From: RFTU01 sp046094505
GTDB taxonomy: Bacteria; Pseudomonadota; Gammaproteobacteria; Burkholderiales; Burkholderiaceae_C
Length of the DNA stretch: 64,000 nucleotides
Direction: 5' to 3'
NCBI GenBank assembly: GCA_046094505.1
Contig: JBJTHN010000028.1
Location: 57,986 to 121,985, forward strand
Shown one piece after another: positions 18,517 through 26,106 of the stretch (position 1 is its first letter; each line of letters begins with the position of its first letter). Both the position numbers and the translations under genes were made by a program. The notes below the pieces were generated by a model. The model was given only the letters and a program-made list of their open reading frames with translations, searched no databases and had not been told where the DNA came from.

Positions 18517-18762
18517 ATGACCACCATCAACATGTTTGAAGCCAAGTCCACGCTCTCGCGCCTCGTCGACGACATCGAGCAGGGCCGCGAGCGGGAGATC
18601 ATCATTGCCCGAAACGGCAAGCCCGCCGCGCGCCTGGTGGCCATGGAGCACGCGCCTGCGCTCAACCGCATCGGCGTGGCCAAAGGCCTCTTCGAGGTGC
18701 CCGACTCCATTGACCTCCACAACGCCGAGGTGGCGCAGCTGTTCAACGGTGATTCGCCATGA
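18517..18762 (+). CDS. type II toxin-antitoxin antitoxin, Phd/YefM family
   Basis: This 81-residue protein has the Phd/YefM N-terminal DNA-binding fold: MTTINMFEAKSTLSRLVDDI followed by EIIIARNGKPAARLV. The C-terminal third (GLFEVPDSIDLHNAEVAQLF) is the usual toxin-neutralising tail, with the PDSID-x-x-NAEVAxLF pattern often seen beside PIN toxins. The stop overlaps the toxin start by 4 bases (ATGA), implying translational coupling. It should bind the PIN-domain toxin encoded next and repress the operon through the palindrome just upstream. Confidence 0.92.
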   Translation: MTTINMFEAKSTLSRLVDDIEQGREREIIIARNGKPAARLVAMEHAPALNRIGVAKGLFEVPDSIDLHNAEVAQLFNGDSP

Positions 18763-19145
18763 ACCTGCTGCTGGACACCCACGTGGCCCTTTGGGCCCTG
18801 GTCGACAGCCCGCGTCTGTCGGCACAGGCCCGAAGCCGGATCCTGCATCCGCGCGCCAGCGTTTGGGTCAGCGTGGCCAGCCTCTGGGAAATCGCCATCA
18901 AGTACTCCCTGGGTCGAGGGGACATGCCGATTTCCAGTGCCCAGGCGCTGCACCACTTTCGGCAATCGGGCTATCGCATCCTGGCGGTCGAGGCTGAACA
19001 CACCACCGCTGTGGAGCAACTCCCCGCCTTGCACCAAGATCCCTTCGACCGCCTGCTGGTGGCCCAAGCGCTGACTGAACCTATGCAGCTGCTCACCCAC
19101 GACGCCACGTTGACGCTGTACAGCGCGAACATCGTGCACTGCTGA
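18759..19145 (+). CDS. type II toxin-antitoxin toxin, PIN domain (VapC-like ribonuclease)
   Basis: This 128-residue PIN-domain protein is a probable Mg-dependent RNase. The acidic active-site residues are recognisable: Asp6 in LLLDTHVALWAL, Glu in SLWEIAIK (about residue 47), and Asp residues in HQDPFDRLLVAQAL (about 90-94) plus the later THDATL. The length and the WALVDSPRLS motif match the PIN toxins that pair with Phd-type antitoxins. The start codon overlaps the antitoxin stop. The target RNA is unknown. The pair is a compact module between a regulator and rlmI and has no other mobile-element marks. Confidence 0.93.
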   Translation: MNLLLDTHVALWALVDSPRLSAQARSRILHPRASVWVSVASLWEIAIKYSLGRGDMPISSAQALHHFRQSGYRILAVEAEHTTAVEQLPALHQDPFDRLLVAQALTEPMQLLTHDATLTLYSANIVHC

Positions 19146-19159
19146 AGTGCAGCGGCCGC

Positions 19160-20374
19160 TCAGCGCTTGATGATGGCCAAGCCCTTGAGGTACTCCCCCT
19201 CAGGAAAACAGATGGTCTGCGGATGGTCGGGTGCTGCGGCCATGCGGTCCAAGATGTAGCCGTCCACACCCGCATCCATCCCGGCGCCCGCCACGATCTT
19301 GTGAAAGAGCTCGGGGCCCACACCGCCGGAGCAGGAAAAGGTCAGCAGCAGGCCGCCGGGCGATAGCAGCTTGAAGGCCAAGCGGTTGATGTCCTTGTAG
19401 GCGCGCGCAGCCCGCTCGGCGTGCGCAGCCGTTGGTGCGAACTTCGGCGGGTCCATCACGATGGCGTCATACCGCTCGCCTTGCTTGTTCGCTTCTCTCA
19501 GGGTCTGGTTCACAGCGGCGGCCAGCACCCGATGGCGAGCCGCTTCGAACCCATTGAGCGCCACATGCGCCGAGGCGCGCGCCAGGGCAGGCGCCGAAGA
19601 ATCCACACTCACCACTTCGGCGGCACCGCCGGCCAGCGCCGCGACTGAAAACCCACCGGTGTAGCAATAGCAGTTCAAAACCCGCTGCACGCCAAACTGC
19701 CGCACCCACTGCGCAAAGCGCCAGCGGTTGTCGCGCTGGTCCAGGTAAAAGCCCGTCTTGTGGCCCTCCGCCACATCCAGGGTCAGCTTCCAGTCGTGCT
19801 CGTCGATGGTGACTTCAGTGGGCGGTGTGCGCCCCACCGTTGAGCTCACAGCAGCCTCCTGCCCACGCAGCCAGCCCGTCACCGGCTGCAGCCCCTCCAG
19901 GGTGCGCACGCCGGAGTCTGAGCGCTCATAGAGCGCGGCCAAGCCGGTGCGTTCCACCAGGATGTCGGCAATCGCCTGCTTCCAACGTTCGGTGCCGGCC
20001 GACAAGAACTGAACACTCAAGACATCGGCATAGCGGTCCACGATCAGGCCGGGCAGACCATCGGCTTCGCCATGGATCAGGCGTACCCCATTGCTGCGGA
20101 TGGGCAGGCGCGCGCGCAGGTCCAGGGCGGTCTGAATTCGTCGCTTGAAGAACGCGTGGTCGATGCGCTCAGCTTCATCAAAACTCCAGGCCCGCGCACG
20201 GATCATGGAGCTGGGGCTAAAGGATGCCCAGGCCAGGAAGTCGCCCGCGGCGGACTCCACCCGAACCGTCTCTCCAGGATCGGCTTGGCCCTTGGCGATG
20301 CTGCCCTGAAACACCCAGGGGTGGCGGCGCAGCAGCGAACGCTCTTTGCCCTCGCGCAACTTGATGCTCTTCAT
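19160..20374 (-). CDS. rlmI: class I SAM-dependent rRNA methyltransferase (RlmI-like, 23S m5C1962)
   Basis: This 404-residue cytosolic methyltransferase has an N-terminal PUA RNA-binding domain (KLREGKERSLLRRHPWVFQG, residues 3-22), an RlmI-type middle region (HGEADGLPGLIVDRYADVL), and a C-terminal Rossmann methyltransferase. The SAM site is LNCYCYTGGFSVAALAGGA; DPPKFAPT is motif IV, and SCSGGV carries the expected cysteine. GFYLDQRDNR is a conserved stretch before motif I. In E. coli the homologue methylates C1962 of 23S rRNA. It is encoded downstream of dapF, DUF484 and xerC in the same direction, 61 bases after xerC. Function by family is fairly safe; the exact base was not tested here. 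Confidence 0.9.
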   Translation of the reverse strand: MKSIKLREGKERSLLRRHPWVFQGSIAKGQADPGETVRVESAAGDFLAWASFSPSSMIRARAWSFDEAERIDHAFFKRRIQTALDLRARLPIRSNGVRLIHGEADGLPGLIVDRYADVLSVQFLSAGTERWKQAIADILVERTGLAALYERSDSGVRTLEGLQPVTGWLRGQEAAVSSTVGRTPPTEVTIDEHDWKLTLDVAEGHKTGFYLDQRDNRWRFAQWVRQFGVQRVLNCYCYTGGFSVAALAGGAAEVVSVDSSAPALARASAHVALNGFEAARHRVLAAAVNQTLREANKQGERYDAIVMDPPKFAPTAAHAERAARAYKDINRLAFKLLSPGGLLLTFSCSGGVGPELFHKIVAGAGMDAGVDGYILDRMAAAPDHPQTICFPEGEYLKGLAIIKR

Positions 20375-20403
20375 GCGCCGGATTGTCGGCTACCGGGTCC
20401 GCC

Positions 20404-20446
20404 AGCCCTCACCCCTTGCCCTCACCCCTGGCCCTCACTCCTTTCG
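20404..20446. repeat. three degenerate tandem copies of a GCCCTCACYCCT unit
   Basis: The stretch contains three adjoining copies of a 13-14 base unit: GCCCTCACCCCTT, GCCCTCACCCCTG and GCCCTCACTCCTT. The third copy includes the xerC stop codon (complement of TCA at 20435-20437), the other two lie beyond it. It looks like slippage at the 3' end of xerC. No function is apparent. Confidence 0.6.
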
Positions 20447-21397
20447 TTTGGCCCTGGGATGCGCCGCGTCGTACACCTTGGCCAGGTGTTGGAAGTCGAG
20501 CTTGGTGTAAACCTGTGTGGTGCTGATGTGGGCATGGCCCAGCAACTCTTGCACCGCGCGAAGGTCACCACTGGATTGCAGCAGGTGGCTGGCAAAGCTG
20601 TGGCGCAGCATGTGCGGGTGCACCGAGGTGGGCAGCCCCGCCTTCAAGGCTGCTTGGCGCAATCGGGTTCGCACCTGGCTGCCGCTCAGGCGCTGCCCCT
20701 GTCGGTTCAGAAACAAAGCCGCATCCCCAGCGGGCACCGTGCTGCCACGGTGCGCAAGCCACGCGAGCACCGCCTGCAGGGCTGCCTGTCCCATGGGCAC
20801 CGCGCGGCGCTTGCTGCCTTTGCCGGTCACGTGTGCGGTGGCGTCCTGCAGGTCCAGCCAGCCCGCAGCCTGATCACCGGCCTGCACGTCCAAACCCACC
20901 AACTCACCAACACGCAGGCCACAGCCATACAACAACTCCACGATGGCATGGTCGCGCGCAGCCAAAGCCGCTTCCATCGGGGCTGTGGCGCGGTCTGCAC
21001 GCGCCGGTGGGCGGTACTCGGCCAGTGCCACCGCCTGCTCCACCGACAAGGCCTTGGGCAGCGGGCGGGGCGCCTTGGGTGCCTTCACACCATCGGCCGG
21101 GTTGGCCTGCACACCGCCCTCGCGGCCCCACCACCGGAAAAAGCCACGCCACGCCGACAAGATGATGGCCACCGACCGCGGCGCCAGCCCCGACTGGTGC
21201 AAACGCGCCAGCCAACCGCGCACATGATGGGGCTGCACGGCCTGCAAGGCCAGGCCGGCTTCCGCACAACGCGCCTCCAGCCGGCCCAAGCCGTCACTGA
21301 TCATCACCACGCTGCGCGGGGCCAGGCGCCGCGCCACGGTCACATGCTCCAGGTACCGCAGCACCGCGGCGTCGCGCGGGGCTGCGGCAGGGCTCAT
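20435..21397 (-). CDS. xerC: tyrosine recombinase XerC
   Basis: This 320-residue site-specific recombinase acts with XerD to resolve chromosome dimers at dif. The N-terminal SAM-like core-binding domain covers about residues 10-95. The catalytic domain has all expected residues: Arg162 (GCGLRVGEL), Lys193 (TGKGSKRR), His262 and Arg265 (HPHMLRHSFASHLL), His288 (LLGHAHISTTQVYT) and the nucleophile Tyr297. Position after dapF and DUF484, with a 4-base overlap to DUF484, matches the conserved dapF-yigA-xerC arrangement of proteobacteria and supports XerC rather than an integron or phage integrase. Confidence 0.96.
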   Translation of the reverse strand: MSPAAAPRDAAVLRYLEHVTVARRLAPRSVVMISDGLGRLEARCAEAGLALQAVQPHHVRGWLARLHQSGLAPRSVAIILSAWRGFFRWWGREGGVQANPADGVKAPKAPRPLPKALSVEQAVALAEYRPPARADRATAPMEAALAARDHAIVELLYGCGLRVGELVGLDVQAGDQAAGWLDLQDATAHVTGKGSKRRAVPMGQAALQAVLAWLAHRGSTVPAGDAALFLNRQGQRLSGSQVRTRLRQAALKAGLPTSVHPHMLRHSFASHLLQSSGDLRAVQELLGHAHISTTQVYTKLDFQHLAKVYDAAHPRAKRKE

Positions 21398-22101
21398 GCG
21401 GCCGGTGCGCTCAACATCCTGGACATCGCGGCGCTGGCCAGTTCGCCCATGCGCATGAGGAAGTCGGTGCCCATATCAGCCGCATAGCGGGTGGGGTCGG
21501 GCGAGCCCAAGACCAGCAAGCCAAAACAGCCGTCACCCGGTCCGTGGCGCAGGGGAATCATGGCCATGGAGGCCACGGTGTGGGCATCCTCCAACCACTT
21601 CACCACCTCGCCACCGGCGTTCAAGCCGCAAAACGGCAGGCTCAGCGACTGAGCCATCGCACGCACTTCCTCTGAAACGCCCTGGGCTTGCGGCAGCTCC
21701 GCATAGGCCGCCACCACGCCCCACAGCCGCACGGCGGCTTGCGGCACCAGAAACTGCTGCTTGACTTGGCTGACCAGCACGTCGGGCAGATCCCGGGGAT
21801 CAGGGGTAAGCATGAGGCTGCGTGTCCAGCGGTGCAGGCGGTCGGCAATGGCCACGTTTTCCTGACCGGCACGGATCATTTCGATGATCTTATGCTCCAG
21901 GCCCTTGATGCGCTCACGCAGCATCTCCATCTGGCGCTCCTGCAGCGACACCGCGCGGGTTCCATGGGGGCTGGCCAAGCGGATGGTGGCCAACAGCTCA
22001 GCCTGGCGCTCGAAGAAGCCCGGCGTGTGCGCCAGGTAGTTGGCAATGTCGGCTTCGGTGATGCCCTGCACGCCCAGGTCGCCTGCGTTGTCGTGGTTCA
22101 C
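21394..22101 (-). CDS. DUF484 family protein (YigA-like)
   Basis: This 235-residue protein is of a GAF-like family whose role is not established. The N-terminal part (ADIANYLAHTPGFFERQAEL, then ATIRLASPHGTRAVSLQERQ) is the most conserved piece of DUF484, followed by a short coiled region with MLRERIKGLEHKIIEMI. The remainder is the predicted GAF-type domain that ends with FLMRMGELASAAMSRML. It overlaps dapF and xerC by 4 bases at each end, so the three genes are translationally coupled. Its constant place between dapF and xerC suggests a link to one of these, but nothing more can be said. Confidence 0.92.
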   Translation of the reverse strand: MNHDNAGDLGVQGITEADIANYLAHTPGFFERQAELLATIRLASPHGTRAVSLQERQMEMLRERIKGLEHKIIEMIRAGQENVAIADRLHRWTRSLMLTPDPRDLPDVLVSQVKQQFLVPQAAVRLWGVVAAYAELPQAQGVSEEVRAMAQSLSLPFCGLNAGGEVVKWLEDAHTVASMAMIPLRHGPGDGCFGLLVLGSPDPTRYAADMGTDFLMRMGELASAAMSRMLSAPAA

Positions 22102-22979
22102 AGTGAAATCTCTCCTTCAAAAACCGTCTCGGCCGGGCCCGTCATCATCACGTGGGCGCCCAGGCCCTGGGCCTCATACGGCCACTCGATGGTCAAGACG
22201 CCACCTCGCGTGTGCACGTCGACCCGGGGGCCTAACCAGCCCAGGCGTATACCCGCCACCACGGCGGCGCATGCGCCCGTGCCGCAAGCCAAAGTCTCTC
22301 CAGCGTCGCGCTCGTACACACGAAGCTTCACCTCGCGAGGCGACACGACCTGCACAAAGCCTGCATTCACCCGCCGCGCGAAGCGCGTATGCGACTCCAC
22401 CAGCGGGCCCAGGGCTGCCACGTCAAAGTGATCAACATTGTCCACACGGTGCACGGCATGGGGGTTGCCCATCGACAGCACCGCCACCTCCAGCGCCAGG
22501 GGGCGGCCCTGCGGCCCCTGCAGCTCCAGCGGCCACAACTCAAATGAGCCCACGGCGCGCGCAAGCAAGTCGCTCGAATCGAAAGGCAGGGCCTCATGCG
22601 AAAAGACCGGTGCGTCCATGTCCACCGTGACGCGGCCATCGCCCTGCAAGCGCAACTCCAGGCGGTTGTTCAAGGTCTGCACCCGCACCACGTCGCGGTC
22701 AATCAGGCCATGCTCACGCACGTAGCGCACAAAGCAGCGCGCGCCGTTGCCGCAATGCTCCACCTCTTCCCCGCTGGCCCCATTGAAGATGCGGTAGCGA
22801 AAGTCCACATCGGGCGCCGTTGCGGGCTCCACCACCAGAATCTGGTCGGCCCCCACGCCGAACCGGCGATCGCCCAGGCGCTGCAGCAACGCGCGATCCA
22901 AGGGCAAGGCGCAACGGGTGGCATCCAGCACCACAAAGTCGTTGCCGGCACCCTGCATTTTGGTGAAGCGCAGTTTCAT
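22098..22979 (-). CDS. dapF: diaminopimelate epimerase
   Basis: This 293-residue PLP-independent epimerase converts LL- to meso-diaminopimelate for lysine and peptidoglycan synthesis. The two catalytic cysteines are Cys76 in EHCGNGARC and Cys232 in LACGTGACA. Other conserved stretches are MQGAGNDFVVLD at the N-terminus, MGNPHAV near residue 170 and the C-terminal domain repeating the fold. The length is a little over the usual 275 because of a loop with LQGPQGRPLALEV. It heads the dapF-DUF484-xerC group, 21 bases after the stop of the acyltransferase gene on the same strand. Confidence 0.97.
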   Translation of the reverse strand: MKLRFTKMQGAGNDFVVLDATRCALPLDRALLQRLGDRRFGVGADQILVVEPATAPDVDFRYRIFNGASGEEVEHCGNGARCFVRYVREHGLIDRDVVRVQTLNNRLELRLQGDGRVTVDMDAPVFSHEALPFDSSDLLARAVGSFELWPLELQGPQGRPLALEVAVLSMGNPHAVHRVDNVDHFDVAALGPLVESHTRFARRVNAGFVQVVSPREVKLRVYERDAGETLACGTGACAAVVAGIRLGWLGPRVDVHTRGGVLTIEWPYEAQGLGAHVMMTGPAETVFEGEISL

Positions 22980-23000
22980 GGCTGGGATTATCCGGCTCGA

Positions 23001-23930
23001 TCAGCCATAGAACGGCGCTTGCCCTTCTGGCCGCGTCTTGAAGCGCTTGTGCACCCACAGGTACTGGGCTGGGTGGGCCAGCACCTGCTCCTCGATCCAG
23101 GCGTTGAGCCTGCGCGTGGCCACCACATCGTCGTCGCTTGCCGGCCAGTCCCGCCAAGGCGGCAGGAACTTCACCACGTAGCCTCGGCCATCGGGCCGCA
23201 TCAGGGCCAGCACGGGCTGTACCGTCATGTCCAAGGACCGGGCCATGCGGGCCGGCGCCAAGAGAGTCGCGGCTTGGATGCCGAAGAACTCCACAAAGGC
23301 CGCATCCTTCAGCCCGAAGTCCATGTCCGGCAGGTTCAGGAACGCCGCACCCTGGCGCAGGTCGCGCAATAGCTTGAGCGCGTTGTCGTGGCGCGTGTGC
23401 ACCGTTGCATGGCCAAAGCGAATCCGGCCCTGGCGCATGGCCTCGTCGAAGACCGGATTGCTCTGGCGCTGGTAGAAGGCCGTCACCGGGCGGCTCTGAA
23501 ACAACTGCGTGGCCACACCGGCCACTTCCAATGCCAGGAAATGCGGCACCACCCACATGAAGCGCGCCGTGCTTTGCTCAGCCAGGGCCACATCGCCCTG
23601 TACGTCGATCAGCCGCCGCAGCCGCGCAGGCGACGCCCACCACAGCACCCCCCGCTCCAAGAGGCTTCGGCCCAGGTACTCAAAGTGTTCACGAACCAGG
23701 GCCTGCTGCGCGGCCGCTCCCATGGCAGGCAAGCAGCGCTGCACATTGCGCAAGGCCACACGGCGGCGTGAACGCGCCAGTGCGTGCAAGAGCCGGCCCA
23801 GGCCACGGCCCAGCACAGCCAAGATCGGCAGGGGCAGGAGGTGCAAGATCCACAGCAAGGCCAAAGCTGCGCGGGCACCCATTCGCCCAAGCCACGGCCC
23901 CATCCCACGGCGCTCGTCGCGGCCACTCAT
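23001..23930 (-). CDS. lysophospholipid acyltransferase family protein (LpxL/LpxM-like), copy A
   Basis: This 309-residue membrane-associated acyltransferase belongs to the lipid A late-acyltransferase family. A hydrophobic N-terminal segment (LALLWILHLLPLPILAVLG) anchors it to the inner membrane. The catalytic H-x4-E motif is in VVPHFLALEVAG (about residue 139). Other family marks are NLPDMDFG, AATLLAPARMARSLDMTVQP and the closing AQYLWVHKRFKTRPEG. The start at 23930 is fixed by the ATGA overlap with the upstream acyltransferase gene. In Burkholderiales two such genes next to metK usually supply secondary acyl chains of lipid A; which chain each adds is not known from sequence. Confidence 0.92.
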   Translation of the reverse strand: MSGRDERRGMGPWLGRMGARAALALLWILHLLPLPILAVLGRGLGRLLHALARSRRRVALRNVQRCLPAMGAAAQQALVREHFEYLGRSLLERGVLWWASPARLRRLIDVQGDVALAEQSTARFMWVVPHFLALEVAGVATQLFQSRPVTAFYQRQSNPVFDEAMRQGRIRFGHATVHTRHDNALKLLRDLRQGAAFLNLPDMDFGLKDAAFVEFFGIQAATLLAPARMARSLDMTVQPVLALMRPDGRGYVVKFLPPWRDWPASDDDVVATRRLNAWIEEQVLAHPAQYLWVHKRFKTRPEGQAPFYG

Positions 23931-24793
23931 GCCATGCCACCCGGCGCCGGCAAGGGGGCCGTACGCGGTTGTTTGTATCGGTGGTAGCCCCACAGGTATT
24001 GCTCCGGCGCGCGGCGGATCAGGGCCTCCATGTACCGGTTGATCGAGGCTGGGCTGTAGTCGCCCACCTCCGGCAGCAAGGCTTGCGGCTGCAGCACCTC
24101 CACCACCCACCCCGCCCCACGCGGCTGGCGCCGGGCCCACATCAGCAGCACGGGTGCCCCGGTCTGTTCCTGCAGGCGCGAGGCCAGCGTCATGGTGTAG
24201 GCCGGTTGGCCGAAGAACGGCGCCCACACCCCCATGCCGTCGGGCGGCACCTGATCGGGCAGCAAACCCACGGTTTCGCCGCGCCGCAGGGCCCGGATCA
24301 TCTGCCGCACACCGGCCAGGGTGGCCGGCGCGGTCAACAGGCCTGGGCGCTGCCGGTTGGCCTCTTCCACCGCCCTCAACCAGGCCTGGCGCGCCGGGCG
24401 GTACAGGGCGGTCATGGGCGTTTGCAGCCCGAAGCACTGGGCATAGGCTTGGGCACACACTTCAAAGCTGCCCAAATGAGGCGTCAACAGAATCAGGCCG
24501 CGGCCTTCAGCCAGTGCATCTTGCACAGCCGCTTGGCCTTGCCAGCGCACCCAGTCCTGCACCCGGCGGCCCGGTGGCGTCAGCCACAGCCACGGCAGTT
24601 CGGCCACCATGCGCCCGGCCTGGGCCACCGAGGCCCTGCGCGGGCCCGGGCCCAAACCGGCCAATGCCGTGTTGGCCTGCAGGCGCGCCCGGTACGCCGC
24701 CGACCCCGCATAGGTCAGCCACCCCAACACCGAGCCTACGCCGTGCAATAGCCACAAGGGCCAACGGGCAAGCCAGTGCAACAAGGTCGTCAT
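23927..24793 (-). CDS. lysophospholipid acyltransferase family protein (LpxL/LpxM-like), copy B
   Basis: This 288-residue relative of copy A is its translationally coupled upstream partner (4-base overlap). The H-x4-E motif is LLTPHLGSFEV near residue 106. LLPDQVPPDGMGVWAPFFGQ and YMEALIRRAPEQYLWGYHRY are typical of lipid A secondary acyltransferases. An N-terminal hydrophobic stretch (WPLWLLHGVGSVLGWLTYAG) should hold it at the inner membrane. The pair differ enough in sequence to act on different acyl positions or acyl lengths. The start is only 7 bases from the TATAAT of the divergent metK promoter, so the two units share a very compact control region. Confidence 0.92.
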   Translation of the reverse strand: MTTLLHWLARWPLWLLHGVGSVLGWLTYAGSAAYRARLQANTALAGLGPGPRRASVAQAGRMVAELPWLWLTPPGRRVQDWVRWQGQAAVQDALAEGRGLILLTPHLGSFEVCAQAYAQCFGLQTPMTALYRPARQAWLRAVEEANRQRPGLLTAPATLAGVRQMIRALRRGETVGLLPDQVPPDGMGVWAPFFGQPAYTMTLASRLQEQTGAPVLLMWARRQPRGAGWVVEVLQPQALLPEVGDYSPASINRYMEALIRRAPEQYLWGYHRYKQPRTAPLPAPGGMA

Positions 24794-24799
24794 GGTTCC

Positions 24800-24805
24800 T
24801 ATAAT
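24800..24805 (+). promoter_or_regulatory. -10 element of the metK promoter
   Basis: A perfect TATAAT lies 123 bases before the metK start codon and directly in front of a structured leader. No good -35 match is present 16-18 bases upstream, where the acyltransferase start codon lies. Start of transcription is expected about 24812. Confidence 0.6.
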
Positions 24806-24810
24806 GAGCG

Positions 24811-24927
24811 GATCGCCGAGTTATTGAACTACTTGCGGGGCGATTCACAAATCCTGCTAAAGCGTTCGCCGCTCGCTTCCACTGCTCGGCAACGCGTCCG
24901 ACAACCCCACACAAGGAGTGTAAGCAA
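24811..24927 (+). promoter_or_regulatory. structured 5' leader of metK, candidate cis-regulatory RNA
   Basis: The leader can form two good helices. ATCGCC (24812-24817) pairs with GGCGAT (24839-24844), enclosing a small AGTT/AACT hairpin. GCGTT-C-GCCG (24862-24871) pairs with CGGC-AACGC (24887-24895), a nine-pair helix with one bulged C. GCGGG (24835-24839) can alternatively pair with CCTGC (24852-24856), competing with the first helix. The ribosome-binding site AAGGAG is at 24913-24918. I do not recognise any known SAM or SAH riboswitch class in it. Control of metK by SAM or a related metabolite is inferred only from gene context. Confidence 0.5.
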
Positions 24928-26106
24928 GTGGCCAACGACTATCTGTTCACCTCGGAATCGGTCTCTGAGGGTCACCCCGACAAGGTGGCTGACCAAGTCT
25001 CCGACGCCATCCTCGACGCCATCTTCGCGCAGGACCCCCGTTCCCGTGTGGCCGCCGAAACCCTGTGCAACACGGGTCTGGTGGTGCTGGCCGGTGAGAT
25101 CACCACCAATGCGCACGTCGACTACATCCAGGTGGCGCGCGACACGATCAAGCGCATCGGCTACGACAACACCGAGTACGGCATCGACTACAAGGGCTGC
25201 GCGGTGATGGTCTGCTACGACAAGCAGAGCAACGACATTGCCCAGGGTGTGGACCATGCGTCCGACGACTACCTCAACATCGGCGCCGGTGACCAAGGCC
25301 TGATGTTCGGTTATGCCTGCAACGAAACGCCCGAGTTGATGCCCGCGCCGATCTACTACGCACACCGCTTGGTTGAGCGGCAAGCGCAGCTGCGCAAAGA
25401 TGGCCGCCTGCCCTTCCTGCGCCCCGACGCCAAGAGCCAGGTGACCATGCGCTATGTAGACGGCAAGCCCCACAGCATCGACACCGTGGTGCTGTCCAGC
25501 CAGCATGCGCCGGAAATGAGCGACGGTACCAAGATGAAGCCTGCCTTCATTGAGGCGGTGATCGAAGAGATCATCAAGCCCGTGCTGCCCAAGGAGTGGC
25601 TGCAGGACACGAAGTACCTGATCAACCCCACCGGCCGCTTCGTCATCGGCGGCCCTCAGGGCGACTGTGGCCTGACCGGCCGCAAGATCATCGTGGACAC
25701 CTATGGCGGCGCCTGCCCGCACGGTGGTGGCGCTTTCTCGGGCAAAGACCCGTCCAAGGTCGACCGCTCGGCCGCCTATGCTGCCCGCTACGTGGCCAAG
25801 AACGTGGTGGCCGCCGGCCTGGCCAAGCAGTGCCAGGTGCAGGTGGCCTACGCCATCGGCGTGGCCCGTCCCATGAACGTGACGGTCTACACCGAAGGTA
25901 CGGGCGTCATCTCCGACGAGAAGATCGCCGCCCTGGTCAACGAGCACTTCGACCTGCGCCCCAAGGGCATCACCCAGATGCTGGACCTGCTGCGTCCGAT
26001 CTACTCCAAGACCGCGGCCTATGGGCACTTCGGGCGTGAAGAGCCCGAGTTCACCTGGGAGCGCACCGACAAGGCGCAAGCACTGCGCGCAGCAGCCGGC
26101 CTGTGA
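24928..26106 (+). CDS. metK: S-adenosylmethionine synthase
   Basis: This 392-residue cytosolic enzyme makes SAM from methionine and ATP. The start is a GTG at 24928 with AAGGAG 9 bases upstream; the protein begins with FTSESVSEGHPDKVADQVSD, the universal N-terminal signature. The ATP-binding GAGDQGLMFGYA is at about residue 116, the P-loop-like GGAFSGKDPSKVDRSAAYA near 270, and the catalytic HPD triad residues are present. The C-terminus with YGHFGREEPEFTWE is normal. The gene is divergent from the lpxL-like pair and overlaps the start of an exported amidase by 4 bases. Its long leader suggests RNA-level control. Confidence 0.98.
   Translation: MANDYLFTSESVSEGHPDKVADQVSDAILDAIFAQDPRSRVAAETLCNTGLVVLAGEITTNAHVDYIQVARDTIKRIGYDNTEYGIDYKGCAVMVCYDKQSNDIAQGVDHASDDYLNIGAGDQGLMFGYACNETPELMPAPIYYAHRLVERQAQLRKDGRLPFLRPDAKSQVTMRYVDGKPHSIDTVVLSSQHAPEMSDGTKMKPAFIEAVIEEIIKPVLPKEWLQDTKYLINPTGRFVIGGPQGDCGLTGRKIIVDTYGGACPHGGGAFSGKDPSKVDRSAAYAARYVAKNVVAAGLAKQCQVQVAYAIGVARPMNVTVYTEGTGVISDEKIAALVNEHFDLRPKGITQMLDLLRPIYSKTAAYGHFGREEPEFTWERTDKAQALRAAAGL

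Noticed and set aside
18517..19145. Toxin-antitoxin pair as part of a prophage or defence island
   Set aside because: No integrase other than XerC, no phage genes, no restriction or CRISPR genes are nearby.
20435..21397. Tyrosine recombinase as integron or phage integrase
   Set aside because: The dapF-DUF484-xerC context and residue pattern identify housekeeping XerC; no attachment sites or cassettes were seen.
20072..21487. Long plus-strand open frame opposite xerC and rlmI
   Set aside because: It has no recognisable domain and codon use typical of an antisense shadow in GC-rich DNA; the minus-strand genes are well supported.
23931..24458. Long N-terminal extension of acyltransferase copy A
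   Set aside because: It is the shifted shadow of copy B. The ATGA overlap at 23927-23930 gives the proper start.
24811..24927. Known SAM-II, SAM-V or SAH riboswitch in the metK leader
   Set aside because: The conserved blocks of these classes are not found; the leader is reported instead as unassigned.
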